Shown here: in pieces, positions 44,101 through 53,709 of the stretch
Position numbering within the stretch: position 1 is the stretch's first letter
Layout of the letters: the number at the start of each line of letters is the position of its first letter
Assembly (NCBI GenBank): GCA_010672785.1
Contig: JAAHFX010000004.1
Location: 214,384 to 278,383, forward strand
Direction: 5' to 3'
DNA length: 64,000 nt
DNA from: Sphaerospermopsis sp. SIO1G1
GTDB lineage: Bacteria > Cyanobacteriota > Cyanobacteriia > Cyanobacteriales > Nostocaceae
Program-made: the position numbers and the translations under genes
The notes under the pieces: model-generated
Told to the model about the DNA's origin: nothing
The model's input: only the letters and a program-made list of their open reading frames with translations
Database searches by the model: none

Positions 44101-45549
44101 GTGAAAAATAACAATTATATTTGGCAGAAATTAGATATTTTTTCTTTGCGATTACGTCTAATTTTGGGTATCGCTTTGGTTTCTATTCTAGGGTTAGGTA
44201 GTCTTGCAGGTTGGACGACTTGGAAGATGCAGCGCATTTTAATTAATAGTCATAAATCTGATATTGCTAAGATTTCCGAACGCCTTCCTAATGATATTCA
44301 ATTGTATCATGAAATGATGGCTATGGATGTCAGTTTAAAAAAAGCAATTAATAATTTAGCCAGTTCAGATACTTTTTTATGGGTGAAAAATTCTCAGCAG
44401 CAAGTGATTGCTAAATCTGAAAATTGGAATTCACTCTCACCAAAAACTGCATCAGATTTAATGTCTCTAACTGAGATGTCTAATAAACCGGAATTAGAAA
44501 ATGTTAATCAAGGTTATTTTGTTATATGTGGCGGTGATTTATCAGTCAATGGTAAACTTGATGGTCAATTATTTGTAGTTAAAGATATTACCAATGAACA
44601 ATTAATGTTTATCGCAATGGTGAGAAGTTTATCTATTGCTAGTATCTGTACAATTGTAATTATTTGTGCAATTATTGCCATTTATATTCAGCGTTCTTTA
44701 CAACCTTTACGACAGTTAGGCAAAATGACCGCTAATATCTCTTTTTCTGATTTAGGAGAATATGAATTATCTATCAAAAATGCTCCCACAGAAGTTCAGG
44801 AATTAACTAATACCTTTAATCAAATGTTGTCTCGTCTGGCTCAATCTTGGGAAAAGGAAAAACAATTTGTCAGTAACGTTTCCCATGAATTACGTACACC
44901 TCTAACTATTGTCAATGGTTATTTGCAAAGTGTTTTAAGAAGACAAAACAATCTCAACCCTACCCAATTAGAGGCATTAAATACTGCATCTTTAGAAACT
45001 GAACGTACCATTAGACTTTTACAGGATTTACTAGATTTAGCCAGAGCGGATAACGGCTATTTACACTTACACAAACAACCTAATAATCTCCATGATTTAT
45101 TATTAGAAGTTGTCAGTATGGCAGAAAAGTATAGTGGTAGAATTGTCAATATCCAGGCTAATAATCAAATGATTATAGCAAGTATAGATTACAATCGTTT
45201 AAAACAAGTCTTACTAAATTTGATTGATAATGCTGTTAAATATTCTCCAGAGAATACAGAAATTACAGTTAAATTAGCCTTAGAAAATAAAGAAGTTGTC
45301 ATCCAAGTTTGTGATCAAGGATATGGTATTTCTTTACAACAGCAGTCTCGGATTTTTGAAAGATTTTATCGTATAGATGAAGCCAGAACTACCAGTGGAG
45401 GAACAGGTTTAGGATTATCAATTGTCCAGACTTTTGTTGAAGGTATGGGTGGGAAAGTGAATGTGCGATCGCGTTTAGGGGAAGGCAGTATTTTTACAAT
45501 TACTTTACCTGTTTCTCAACCTCTAGAGCAAATGAAAGCGGAAATTTAA
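44101..45549 (+). CDS. Sensor histidine kinase
   Basis: 482 residues, GTG start. Two membrane segments (about 15-37 and 178-200) with a periplasmic sensor region of about 140 residues between, then a HAMP-like linker (QRSLQPLRQLGKMTANIS), the HisKA domain with NVSHELRTPLTIVNGYL (His about 264) and an HATPase domain with LINLIDNAVKYSPEN, VCDQGYGIS and TGLGLSIVQTF. It presumably phosphorylates the response regulator at 45627. The stimulus is unknown; proximity to the arsenic genes makes a metal or metalloid signal possible. Confidence 0.93.
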   Translation: MKNNNYIWQKLDIFSLRLRLILGIALVSILGLGSLAGWTTWKMQRILINSHKSDIAKISERLPNDIQLYHEMMAMDVSLKKAINNLASSDTFLWVKNSQQQVIAKSENWNSLSPKTASDLMSLTEMSNKPELENVNQGYFVICGGDLSVNGKLDGQLFVVKDITNEQLMFIAMVRSLSIASICTIVIICAIIAIYIQRSLQPLRQLGKMTANISFSDLGEYELSIKNAPTEVQELTNTFNQMLSRLAQSWEKEKQFVSNVSHELRTPLTIVNGYLQSVLRRQNNLNPTQLEALNTASLETERTIRLLQDLLDLARADNGYLHLHKQPNNLHDLLLEVVSMAEKYSGRIVNIQANNQMIIASIDYNRLKQVLLNLIDNAVKYSPENTEITVKLALENKEVVIQVCDQGYGISLQQQSRIFERFYRIDEARTTSGGTGLGLSIVQTFVEGMGGKVNVRSRLGEGSIFTITLPVSQPLEQMKAEI

Positions 45550-45626
45550 AATTTGATTTAAGATTTGATTTTAGTAATTTAGGTTACTATGTTTAATCAT
45601 CCTTAATCAAAATCCGCAATATTTTT

Positions 45627-46301
45627 ATGACACACATCTTACTGGTTGAAGATGAAGTCAAGTTAGCTCGATTAATAGAATTAGAATTGAGTTATGAAGG
45701 CTATCAAATCAGTGTGGCCTATGATGGTTTAACAGCACTGACAGCAGCACGGGAACTAAATCTAGATTTAATTGTCTTAGATTGGATGTTACCTGGGATG
45801 TCGGGTGTGGAAATTTGTCGACGTCTACGCAGTACCGGAGATCAAGTACCCGTAATTTTATTAACAGCTAAAGATGAAGTCAGCGATCGCGTTGCAGGTT
45901 TAGATGCTGGTGCTGATGACTATGTAGTTAAACCTTTCAGTATTGAAGAATTACTAGCTAGAGTCCGCGCCCATCTCCGTAGAAGCAAAGAAAATAGTAG
46001 TGATGATGTATTGAAATTTGACGATTTAAGTTTAAACCGCATCACCAGAGAAGTTTACCGAGGCCAACGATTAGTAGAATTAACAGCCAAAGAATTTGAA
46101 TTATTAGATTACTTACTTAGTCATCCCCGTCAAGTAATTACCCGCGATCGCATCTTAGAAGAAGTTTGGGGTTATGACTTCATGGGTGACTCGAACATCA
46201 TAGAAGTTTACATTCGTTATTTACGCTTAAAACTAGAAGCAAACAGCGAAAAAAGACTACTACAAACTGTACGTGGTGTTGGCTATGTCCTCCGAGATTA
46301 A
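45627..46301 (+). CDS. OmpR-family response regulator
   Basis: 224 residues. Receiver domain about 1-120: LVEDEVKLARLIELELSYEG, phospho-acceptor Asp51 in IVLDWMLPGMSG, and the conserved Lys in VVKPF. Winged-helix DNA-binding domain about 130-224 with LVELTAKEFELLDYLLSH and SNIIEVYIRYLRLKLE, then RTVRGVGYVLRD. It is the cognate partner of the upstream kinase and about 80 bases downstream. Direct targets cannot be identified from sequence. Confidence 0.94.
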   Translation: MTHILLVEDEVKLARLIELELSYEGYQISVAYDGLTALTAARELNLDLIVLDWMLPGMSGVEICRRLRSTGDQVPVILLTAKDEVSDRVAGLDAGADDYVVKPFSIEELLARVRAHLRRSKENSSDDVLKFDDLSLNRITREVYRGQRLVELTAKEFELLDYLLSHPRQVITRDRILEEVWGYDFMGDSNIIEVYIRYLRLKLEANSEKRLLQTVRGVGYVLRD

Positions 46302-46392
46302 AGATAAAAAATCTCAGCAAAAACTCATTAAATTGTGCATATCATATATTAATATTTACTATTAATATAGTACCACAAAAGTAAACAAAAAA

Positions 46393-47361
46393 ATGACATA
46401 TTTAGAAACCGCCGCCCAATTTTATAGTGAAGTTGCCCAAACACCAGAAATAGGACTTTGTTGTGTGCAAAGTACACCCCTGCAATTACCAGGATTAAAC
46501 ATACCTTTAGTCATGCAGGAAATGAATTATGGTTGTGGAACTACCGTTCATCCTCATGAATTAGTCAATGAACCTACTGTTTTATATGTTGGTGTCGGTG
46601 GTGGTTTAGAGGCATTACAATTTGCTTATTTTTCCCGTCATCCCGGTGCAATTATAGCAGTTGAACCAGTAGCAGAAATGCGGGAAGCTGCCCAAAGAAA
46701 TCTAGAAATTGCTGCCCAAGAAAATCCTTGGTTTGATCCTAGTTTTGTAGAAATTCGTCCCGGAAATGCTTTTGATTTACCTGTAGATGATACTTCCGTT
46801 GATATAGTTGCTCAAAACTGTCTTTTTAATATCTTTGAACCTGCTGATTTAACCCGTGCTTTACAAGCAGCATATCGAGTCTTAAAACCAGGTGGAAGAC
46901 TACAAATGAGTGACCCCATTGCTACCCGTTCTATTCCTCCACATTTACAACAAGATGAAAGGTTAAGAGCAATGTGTTTATCAGGTGCGCTCACCTATCA
47001 AGAATATACTCAACTAATTATTAATGCAGGGTTTGGACAAATTGAAATTCGCGCCCGTCGTCCCTATAGATTATTAGATAAACAAACTTATAATTTAGCA
47101 GAAAATCTACTTTTAGAAAGTCTTGATTCCATCGCCTTTAAAGTACAAATACCTGAAGATGGTGCTTGCATATTTACAGGAAAAACAGCAATTTATGCAG
47201 GTGCAGAACCATTTTTTGATGATCAAGACGGACATATTTTACAAAGTGGTATCCCTGCTGCTGTTTGTGACAAAACTGCGGCAAAATTGGGATTTATTCA
47301 TCCAGAGGAGATTATCATCACAGATTCTACTTGGTATTATGATGGTGGTGGTTGCTGTTAA
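46393..47361 (+). CDS. arsM: Arsenosugar biosynthesis arsenite methyltransferase ArsM
   Basis: 322 residues. Residues about 85-200 form a SAM-dependent methyltransferase domain: TVLYVGVGGGLEALQFAYFS, IIAVEPVAEMREAAQRNLEI and RVLKPGGRLQMSDPIATRS. N-terminal Cys pair (ETGLCC-like, GLCCVQS, about residues 24-26) and the C-terminal end WYYDGGGCC show the Cys residues expected for As(III) binding. This is the cyanobacterial ArsM type rather than the human AS3MT type. It methylates arsenite in the pathway to arsenosugars. It is 319 bases before arsS and the pair is adjacent to a two-component system. Confidence 0.87.
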   Translation: MTYLETAAQFYSEVAQTPEIGLCCVQSTPLQLPGLNIPLVMQEMNYGCGTTVHPHELVNEPTVLYVGVGGGLEALQFAYFSRHPGAIIAVEPVAEMREAAQRNLEIAAQENPWFDPSFVEIRPGNAFDLPVDDTSVDIVAQNCLFNIFEPADLTRALQAAYRVLKPGGRLQMSDPIATRSIPPHLQQDERLRAMCLSGALTYQEYTQLIINAGFGQIEIRARRPYRLLDKQTYNLAENLLLESLDSIAFKVQIPEDGACIFTGKTAIYAGAEPFFDDQDGHILQSGIPAAVCDKTAAKLGFIHPEEIIITDSTWYYDGGGCC

Positions 47362-47407
47362 AAAATATGTGGTTCGGCATTTCAGTCTTCTTACTTCAGC
47401 TATAACA

Positions 47408-47504
47408 GGACTTATGCAAGAGTCAGGTAATATCGAACCACAGAGAACACAGAGAACACAGAGAAATGGCAGCTAGGGAGAACTTTTGCCTAAGTCTTAT
47501 TCAG
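47408..47504. repeat. Inverted-repeat element with AGGACTTATGCA end
   Basis: CAGGACTTATGCAAGAG at the left and GCCTAAGTCTTATTC at the right resemble the TIR family at 16409-16505. The middle has the ACAGAGAACACAGAGAAC type tandem unit. Confidence 0.7.
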
Positions 47505-47512
47505 CTAGAAAT

Positions 47513-47550
47513 ACTGATAACTGATAACTGATAACTGATAACTGAAATGA
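47513..47550. repeat. GATAACT heptamer repeats
   Basis: Four TGATAAC units in tandem, an STRR tract within the arsM-arsS spacer. Confidence 0.85.
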
Positions 47551-47585
47551 GCTATTTTTACAAATAAGTGGTTGTGTAAAATAAT

Positions 47586-47668
47586 GAGAGGGAACAGGGA
47601 ACAGTAAGAACTATAGGGATTTTTATTTATTCCCAAAATATCTAATTAATTTTGCTCAGGTATTTAAT
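47586..47668. repeat. Dispersed 80-base repeat, copy C
   Basis: GAGGGAACAGGGAACAGTAA, then CTATAGGGATTTTTATTTAT and TTAATTTTGCTCAGGTATTTAATTTC (in parts). Closely related copies lie at 59306-59385 and 59392-59460. Confidence 0.78.
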
Positions 47669-47698
47669 TTCAAAAATCAAATGAGATTGCTATATAAT

Positions 47699-48688
47699 AT
47701 GATGACAAAAACAGAAATTACACCTTTTGCCAGAAAACTGACTTCCCCACTAAATAAACAAGAAATTAAGGTTTTACAAATCAACTTAGGGAAACGTTGT
47801 AATCTTGCTTGTAGCCACTGTCATGTAGAAGCAAGTCCGAAAAGAACAGAAGAATTATCTCCAGAAATTTGTCAAAACCTAATAGAACTAATTTATAAAT
47901 TTCCACAAATTAAGATTGTAGATTTAACTGGTGGCGCACCAGAAATGAATTATGGTTTTCAATCATTAGTGAAGGCTAGTAAGAGCAAAAATAAACAAGT
48001 AATTGTAAGATCAAATTTAACTATTTACTTTGTTAAAGGATTTGAATTCTTGCCAACTTTTTTTGCAGAAAATCACGTGAGAATTGTTGCCTCTCTACCT
48101 TGTTATTTAGCGGATAATGTCAATAAAATGCGTGGACAAGGAGTTTTTGAACATTCAATTCAGGCTTTACAATTGTTGAATGAATTAGGTTATGGTAAAA
48201 ATCCAGACTTAATCTTAGATTTGGTTTATAATCCCCCATTACCACAACATGAAAAATTTGCTCTAACTCCAGAACAACAGAATTTGGAACTTGCTTATAA
48301 ACAGTTTTTGCAAGACAACTTTAATATAGCTTTTAACAACCTGTTGACAATCACTAACTTACCAGTCGGTAGAACTAAGTCATTTTTAGAAAGTAAACAG
48401 CTTTACTGGCAATATTTACAGTTCTTAGAATCTCAATATAATCAAAGTACAGTAGATAACTTAATGTGTCTTGATCAATTGTCTGTAGATTATTTAGGCA
48501 ATATTTATGATTGTGATTTTAACCAAATGATGAATCTACCAGCAACTGATAAATATGGGAATAAGTTAACGGTAAGTACATTATTAGAAGCTGGTAACTT
48601 AGACTTAATTAATGAGATTAAAACCGCTCATTACTGTTATGGTTGTACCGCTGGTTCGGGTTCTAGTTGTGGTGGTGCTTTAGTCTAA
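47699..48688 (+). CDS. arsS: Arsenosugar biosynthesis radical SAM protein ArsS
   Basis: About 329 residues from ATG 47699. Radical SAM cluster motif KRCNLACSHCHVEASPKRTE with CxxxCxxC; then VDLTGGAPEMNYGFQSLVK and a C-terminal Cys-rich segment (IYDCDFNQMMN; CYGCTAGSGSSCGGALV), the DUF3641 signature of ArsS. It is thought to transfer an adenosyl-derived group to dimethylarsinous acid, giving arsenosugar precursors. Together with arsM this is the minimal arsenosugar pathway. An in-frame ATG at 47681 or 47702 is possible. Confidence 0.93.
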   Translation: MMTKTEITPFARKLTSPLNKQEIKVLQINLGKRCNLACSHCHVEASPKRTEELSPEICQNLIELIYKFPQIKIVDLTGGAPEMNYGFQSLVKASKSKNKQVIVRSNLTIYFVKGFEFLPTFFAENHVRIVASLPCYLADNVNKMRGQGVFEHSIQALQLLNELGYGKNPDLILDLVYNPPLPQHEKFALTPEQQNLELAYKQFLQDNFNIAFNNLLTITNLPVGRTKSFLESKQLYWQYLQFLESQYNQSTVDNLMCLDQLSVDYLGNIYDCDFNQMMNLPATDKYGNKLTVSTLLEAGNLDLINEIKTAHYCYGCTAGSGSSCGGALV

Positions 48689-48870
48689 GAGGGTGTCTCA
48701 GAAGTATCAGATTTGCTCGAGATCCCTAGCTTTTAATTCTCCCACTGCACCCTGCTAGAAAGCACCCAACCTTTATGCTCATGTTAATCTCGTCTATAGC
48801 TGTACCTCTTGATAACTTCGTTACCAAAATTGATACAAGCATTATATTTTGAATTTCTTGCTCTATGATT

Positions 48871-48940
48871 GGGTTAGTTAAGCTCCTCACACTAAACTCA
48901 AAACCGTAAAACCTTGTGTTTTGCGGTTCTTCTTTTTTTC
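48871..48940 (+). ncRNA. yfr1: Yfr1-like small RNA
   Basis: The near-universal cyanobacterial Yfr1 motif ACUCCUCACAC is matched by GCTCCTCACAC (10 of 11; at 48882-48892), embedded in GGGTTAGTTAAG ... ACTAAACTC that can pair as a short stem around it. A TATGAT -10-like box (48864-48869) precedes the GGG start. A strong terminator hairpin follows, AACCGTAAAAC (48902-48912) with GTTTTGCGGTT (48918-48928), then CTTCTTTTTTTC. The length of about 65-70 bases matches Yfr1 (54-69 in described cases). Yfr1 is an antisense-type regulator of outer membrane protein mRNAs. Confidence 0.8.
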
Positions 48941-49828
48941 TGGATAAAATATTATTATATAGTTAAAAATTACACCATATATACTCTTGTATTCAGTTGT
49001 TTTGCTGAATAATTCCTATCTTTCAAAGTTATATCAATCTAAAATTGTCAAAATTTGACTAGTCTATTAACTAGAAAACTTGAACCTGAGTTTTGGCAGT
49101 TAGTGATACAATTGGTGTCTCCGTATCAGTAATACTTGTAGTTATCAAATCTTTGCTATTTAGTTGAAAATGAGCCATGACTGTTTCATAGAAATGAAAA
49201 ATCTAGTAAAATCAATATACTTCATTTAATAAAACTTATGAAAACTAAAAATGTGTTGATCTTACTAGGCTTAATGGCCTGTTTGGAAAAACTTGGTACA
49301 CTTTAATTCGATAAAATTATTGAATCACAAACATTCAACTTGTATACACCAGTAATTACGGAATAATCAAAAAAATTCAGTAATAATACCACACAATCAT
49401 TTAAAAATAACATTTAACTACTGAGAAAAATCATGGTTTCACTCTCAACACCATCTTTATTTTGGGAAGATAATTAACAAAATTAAACAATAGAATAGCT
49501 GTGATTAAAAGGTTTTAACCGTCATTTATGTCTGGGATGATAAAGAGTAATCAACAGCATGAAACCCCTGGCTAATCTTCCTATATAATAGTCGGTAAAG
49601 CCTCTAGCTTTGATTCTATGGATTTAGAAAGATCCAATTTTCAATTCTAGCTGTTATGATCAATTCCTAATGTTTTATCAGAGAAAGATAAAACAGACTT
49701 AATGATTATTTAATCATAAGCTGATACTATCTCAGACAAGTATTTACAAGCTCAAGGTAAAATAATAAATCTCCTTTCAAACCAAAAAAAAATCGGAAAT
49801 TCTAAATCATACTATATCAAATACAATT
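48941..49828. other. Gene-free 0.9 kb upstream of cyclase gene
   Basis: AT-rich, no frame of note on either strand and no repeat family seen elsewhere in the window. It is long enough to hold the cyclase promoter region and possible small RNAs. I see no recognisable element. Confidence 0.6.
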
Positions 49829-52414
49829 ATGTCACCGCAACAACCACATCTAGGAAACGAGAAAGATTTACTCATGAGTGTTGGTAGCCAAGATACATAT
49901 CAAGTTGAAAATAACACCTCTCCAGTAGTTAGTTTGGCAACTAGAAAAGGAACTTTTTCTCAATTTCTAGCACCTTTAACCCAGGATACTTTTAAACAAG
50001 TAGTTCAAGAAGTAGAAAGTAAATTAAAAATTGTCAATGAAACCTTGTCAATGCTGGATTATCAAGGTTTTGAAACGATTCTCCAGGAAATGCTACATTC
50101 AATTACCTTAAAAACAGGAGAATTGTTAGGAGCAGATCGGACAACAATATTTTTACTAGATGAAGAAAGTCAAGAACTTTGGTCTATTTTAGCTGAAGCG
50201 GAAAGTGGGAAACCTCTAGAAATTAGAATTCCTGCGGATAAAGGTATAGCTGGAGAAGTTGCAACTTTCAAAAGAGTAGTCAATATTCCCTATGATTTTT
50301 ATAATGATGCTCGTTCTGCATTTGCTCAAAAACAGGACAAAAGACATGGTTATCGTACCTACACGATGTTAGCCTTACCGCTATTAAATGAACATGGAGA
50401 ATTAGTAGCAGTAGTACAATTACTCAATAAATTAAAATACTTACATAATCCCAACGATCCCCTGGCAGATAGGATTGATAATCGGGGTTTTACCAGTGCA
50501 GATGAGAAATTATTCCAAGATTTTGCCCCATCAATTCGCTTAATTTTAGAGTCATCTCGTTCTTTTTATATTGCAACTCAAAAACAAAGAGCAGCAGCAG
50601 CTTTGATGAAAGCAATTAAATCTTTAAGTCAAAGCAGTTTAGACTTAGAAGATACCTTGAAAAGGGTAATGGATGAAGCCAAGGAATTAATGAATGCAGA
50701 CCGTAGTACACTATGGTTAATAGATAGCGATCGCAATGATTTATGGACACAAATCGTCCAAGATAATGGCATAACCAAAGAATTAAGAGTACCCATAGGT
50801 CAAGGTTTTGTAGGCATAGTTGCATTATCGAAAAAACCCCTCAATATACCCTTCGATTTATATGAACATCAAGATTCACAAACTGCCCAAAAACTAGATC
50901 AAGAAAATGGTTATCGCACCTGTAGTTTATTGTGTATGCCAGTATTCAACAGTGATCAAGAAATAATAGGGGTAACACAATTAGTCAATAAAAAGAAAGT
51001 CGGAGATTTTCCCCACTACAACCCTGAAGATTGGCCAGAAGCTCCTGAATGTTTCCAAGCTAGTTTTGATCACAACGATGAAGAGTTTATGGAAGCTTTC
51101 AACATTCAAGCCGGGGTAGCATTACAAAATGCCCAGTTATTTGCCAAAGTTAAACAACAAGAGCAAATGCAGCGTGATATTCTCAGAAGTCTTTCCAATG
51201 GTGTCATCTCTTCCGATAAATCTGGATGTGTAATCACAGCAAATGAGAGTGCTAAACGCTTACTGGGCTATCCTACCGATAAAAGTTTAGAAGGAAGGTT
51301 AGTTAGTGATCTGATCAATTTGAAAGAAGGTGATTTTAGTAAGTGGTTTACAGAAGCTCTACAAAGTCATGATCCCAACGCTGATCAACAATATTACCCA
51401 GATCAAACCCTATTCACAACTAACCAAGAACAGCACAGTGTCAATTTATCACTCAATCCCATCGCCAACGCTGAAGATGACACTCAATCTTGTGGTGCAT
51501 TGGTGGTTATGGATGATATTAGTGATGAAAAACGCCTGAAAAGCACCATGTACCGTTACATGACTCAGGAGTTAGCAGAAGAATTACTCAAATTAGATGA
51601 CGCTAAATTAGGGGGCGATCGCAAAGAAGTAACAATCTTGTTCTCGGATATTCGTGGCTACACCACCCTCACAGAAAATATGCAAGCTGAAGAAGTGGTG
51701 AGTATGCTCAACGAATACTTTGAGTCTATGGTGGAAGCAGTCTTTAAACATAAAGGTACACTCGATAAATACATTGGTGATGCCATTATGGCTGTATTTG
51801 GTTCTCCCCTTCCCTTAGAAAGACACGCACAAATGGCTGTAGCCACTTCTCTAGAAATGCGTAAGCGTCTGCAAGAATTAAACTTACATAGAGAAGCATT
51901 AAATCAGTCGAAAATTAAAATCGGCATCGGTATCAATTCCGATATAGTCATTAGTGGCAACATCGGTTCTAGTAAGCGAATGGAATTTACCGCCATTGGT
52001 GATGGTGTCAACTTGGGTTCTCGCTTAGAAAGTGTCAGTAAACAATATGGTTGCGATATTATCATTAGCGACAACACCTATGAAATCTGTCGCCAAGATG
52101 TTTGGGCTAGAGAACTAGACTTCATTCGAGTTAAAGGTAGACATGAACCTGTATCTATCTATGAACTAATTGGTACACAAAATGATCCCATTGACAGTAA
52201 AAAACATGAATTAATTGAGCATTACCAAAAAGGGCGTGAATATTATCTCAAACGTCAATTCGCCCAGGCACAAACAGAGTTTATTCAAGCCTTAACAGCA
52301 GATAATAATGATAAAGCCTCTATGTTATATCTAGGCCGCTGTCAACATTGGATCCAGTCACCTCCAACAGATGAAACTTGGGATGATGGAGTTTGGACTT
52401 TTAACGAGAAATAG
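49829..52414 (+). CDS. cyaB1: GAF-GAF-PAS adenylate cyclase, CyaB1-like
   Basis: 861 residues. Two GAF domains (about 70-245 and 260-445; LGADRTTIFLLDEESQ and NADRSTLWLIDSDRND are paired cyclic-nucleotide-type GAFs), a PAS domain (about 450-565), class III cyclase catalytic domain (about 590-770; EVTILFSDIRGYTTLTE and LDKYIGDAIMAVFGSP give the metal-binding Asp residues) and a short TPR tail. Anabaena CyaB1 has about 859 residues with this layout and is allosterically activated by cAMP via its GAF. The FTAIGDGVNLGSRLESVS segment supports adenylate rather than guanylate specificity. Confidence 0.9.
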   Translation: MSPQQPHLGNEKDLLMSVGSQDTYQVENNTSPVVSLATRKGTFSQFLAPLTQDTFKQVVQEVESKLKIVNETLSMLDYQGFETILQEMLHSITLKTGELLGADRTTIFLLDEESQELWSILAEAESGKPLEIRIPADKGIAGEVATFKRVVNIPYDFYNDARSAFAQKQDKRHGYRTYTMLALPLLNEHGELVAVVQLLNKLKYLHNPNDPLADRIDNRGFTSADEKLFQDFAPSIRLILESSRSFYIATQKQRAAAALMKAIKSLSQSSLDLEDTLKRVMDEAKELMNADRSTLWLIDSDRNDLWTQIVQDNGITKELRVPIGQGFVGIVALSKKPLNIPFDLYEHQDSQTAQKLDQENGYRTCSLLCMPVFNSDQEIIGVTQLVNKKKVGDFPHYNPEDWPEAPECFQASFDHNDEEFMEAFNIQAGVALQNAQLFAKVKQQEQMQRDILRSLSNGVISSDKSGCVITANESAKRLLGYPTDKSLEGRLVSDLINLKEGDFSKWFTEALQSHDPNADQQYYPDQTLFTTNQEQHSVNLSLNPIANAEDDTQSCGALVVMDDISDEKRLKSTMYRYMTQELAEELLKLDDAKLGGDRKEVTILFSDIRGYTTLTENMQAEEVVSMLNEYFESMVEAVFKHKGTLDKYIGDAIMAVFGSPLPLERHAQMAVATSLEMRKRLQELNLHREALNQSKIKIGIGINSDIVISGNIGSSKRMEFTAIGDGVNLGSRLESVSKQYGCDIIISDNTYEICRQDVWARELDFIRVKGRHEPVSIYELIGTQNDPIDSKKHELIEHYQKGREYYLKRQFAQAQTEFIQALTADNNDKASMLYLGRCQHWIQSPPTDETWDDGVWTFNEK

Positions 52415-52417
52415 ATT

Positions 52418-52665
52418 TTCAGTTTTCAGTTTTCAGTTTTCAGTTAGCAGTTTTCAGTTTTCAGTTAGCAGTTACCAGTTATCAGTTATCAGTTTTCAGT
52501 TTTCAGTTTTCAGTTAGCAGTTAGCAGTTACCAGTTAGCAGTTAGCAGTTACCAGTTAGCAGTTAGCAGTTACCAGTTAGCAGTTACCAGTTAGCAGTTA
52601 CCAGTTAGCAGTTAGCAGTTACCAGTTAGCAGTTACCAGTTACCAGTTACCAGTTAGCAGTTATT
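52418..52665. repeat. Long tandem heptamer array
   Basis: About 35 units of CAGTTTT, CAGTTAG and CAGTTAC in mixed order directly after the cyclase stop. It is the longest STRR tract in the window. No spacers of constant length between repeats, so not CRISPR. Confidence 0.92.
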
Positions 52666-52668
52666 GCG

Positions 52669-52708
52669 GGAAAATATATCATTCCGATGCTACCGGATTT
52701 GATATTAC
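52669..52708. repeat. Dispersed 40-base repeat, copy 2
   Basis: GGGAAAATATATCATTCCGA and the following GCTACCGGATTTGATATTAC match 24754-24793 with few differences. The rest of the 52415-52979 spacer is STRR tract and AT-rich sequence. Confidence 0.75.
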
Positions 52709-52979
52709 TGATTAAATTAAGATTCCCAATCACCAATCACCAATCACTAATCACCAATCACCAGTCACCATACTCTACTCAACCGAATTATTTGCAACAA
52801 CTTCTGGATTTTCTTTACTTAACTTTGTATTCAATATAAATAAATTCACAAAGCATTATAAAAATTTGCTGAAAATCTTGTATTTAATCTACTTTGTAAC
52901 AGTTAATTGAAATCTGTTGTCAAATTGCTTTTTTTGGTTAGAAACTAGTAATTAAGAATACAGCAAAGTAATTATTCAT

Positions 52980-53477
52980 ATGAACACTATTTCTAACCTG
53001 CAAATAAGAAGATCAGTTTGGCAAACTGCCATAATGTTAACCTTGGGCTTTTGGCTCAGTTCCAGTCTGCTGCTAGATTGGATCATTATGCCCAGTCTTT
53101 ATCTCAGTGGAATGATGACTGAAACTGGCTTTGCCGCTGCTGGATACACAATTTTCTGGAATTTTAACCGCTTAGAATTACTACTTGCAGCTATAGCTTT
53201 TACCTCTGTAATGGCTATGAGCAAAGCTCAGTCTAACTGGCGTTTAGATAGTATTTTCCTCTCTTGCCTGTTGCTGATAGTAGCTCTATTAGATACATAT
53301 TTGTTAGCACCTCAAATGTGTGCTTTGGGCAGTAATCTGACTCTGTTTGTGGGTACAAATACAATGGATAAAACCATGAGTCTACTGCACAGTAGTTACT
53401 TTATTTTGGAAGCTCTCAAACTATTAGCAGCCGGTATACTTTTAAACCGTTGTTGGCAAGCGGTAGAAATTGAGTAA
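52980..53477 (+). CDS. Membrane protein of unknown function
   Basis: 165 residues with four hydrophobic segments (about 15-35, 58-78, 88-110, 128-155). Motifs are SVWQTAIMLTLGFWLSSSLL, LDWIIMPSLYLSGMM and LSCLLLIVALLDTYLLAPQM. Similar four-helix proteins (DUF4149-like) occur widely in cyanobacteria, but the relation is not certain from the sequence. It stands alone between the cyclase and FecD-type genes, with a 230-base gene-free region after it. No function is assigned. Confidence 0.6.
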   Translation: MNTISNLQIRRSVWQTAIMLTLGFWLSSSLLLDWIIMPSLYLSGMMTETGFAAAGYTIFWNFNRLELLLAAIAFTSVMAMSKAQSNWRLDSIFLSCLLLIVALLDTYLLAPQMCALGSNLTLFVGTNTMDKTMSLLHSSYFILEALKLLAAGILLNRCWQAVEIE

Positions 53478-53709
53478 TAGCTCACATTAGTCTCAATCAA
53501 GCTCATAGCTTCCTCAAGTAATAGCTAGATTGAATTAATAGTCAATAACTAAAAGATTCTGTTCAAGGTGATAGCCACGAAGTAAGTAGTCAAATTCATT
53601 TCTTCAACTAACATTTGAATTAGCAATTTTATTTGCATCGTGGCAAAAACCTACTTCACAGATATTTAGTCAAGAAATTTCTTCATCATCAAACAAGTCA
53701 GAAATTTAA

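Noticed and set aside
52418..52665. Possible CRISPR array
   Set aside because: Repeats are contiguous heptamers with no unique spacers and no cas genes nearby; they are STRR-type tandem repeats.
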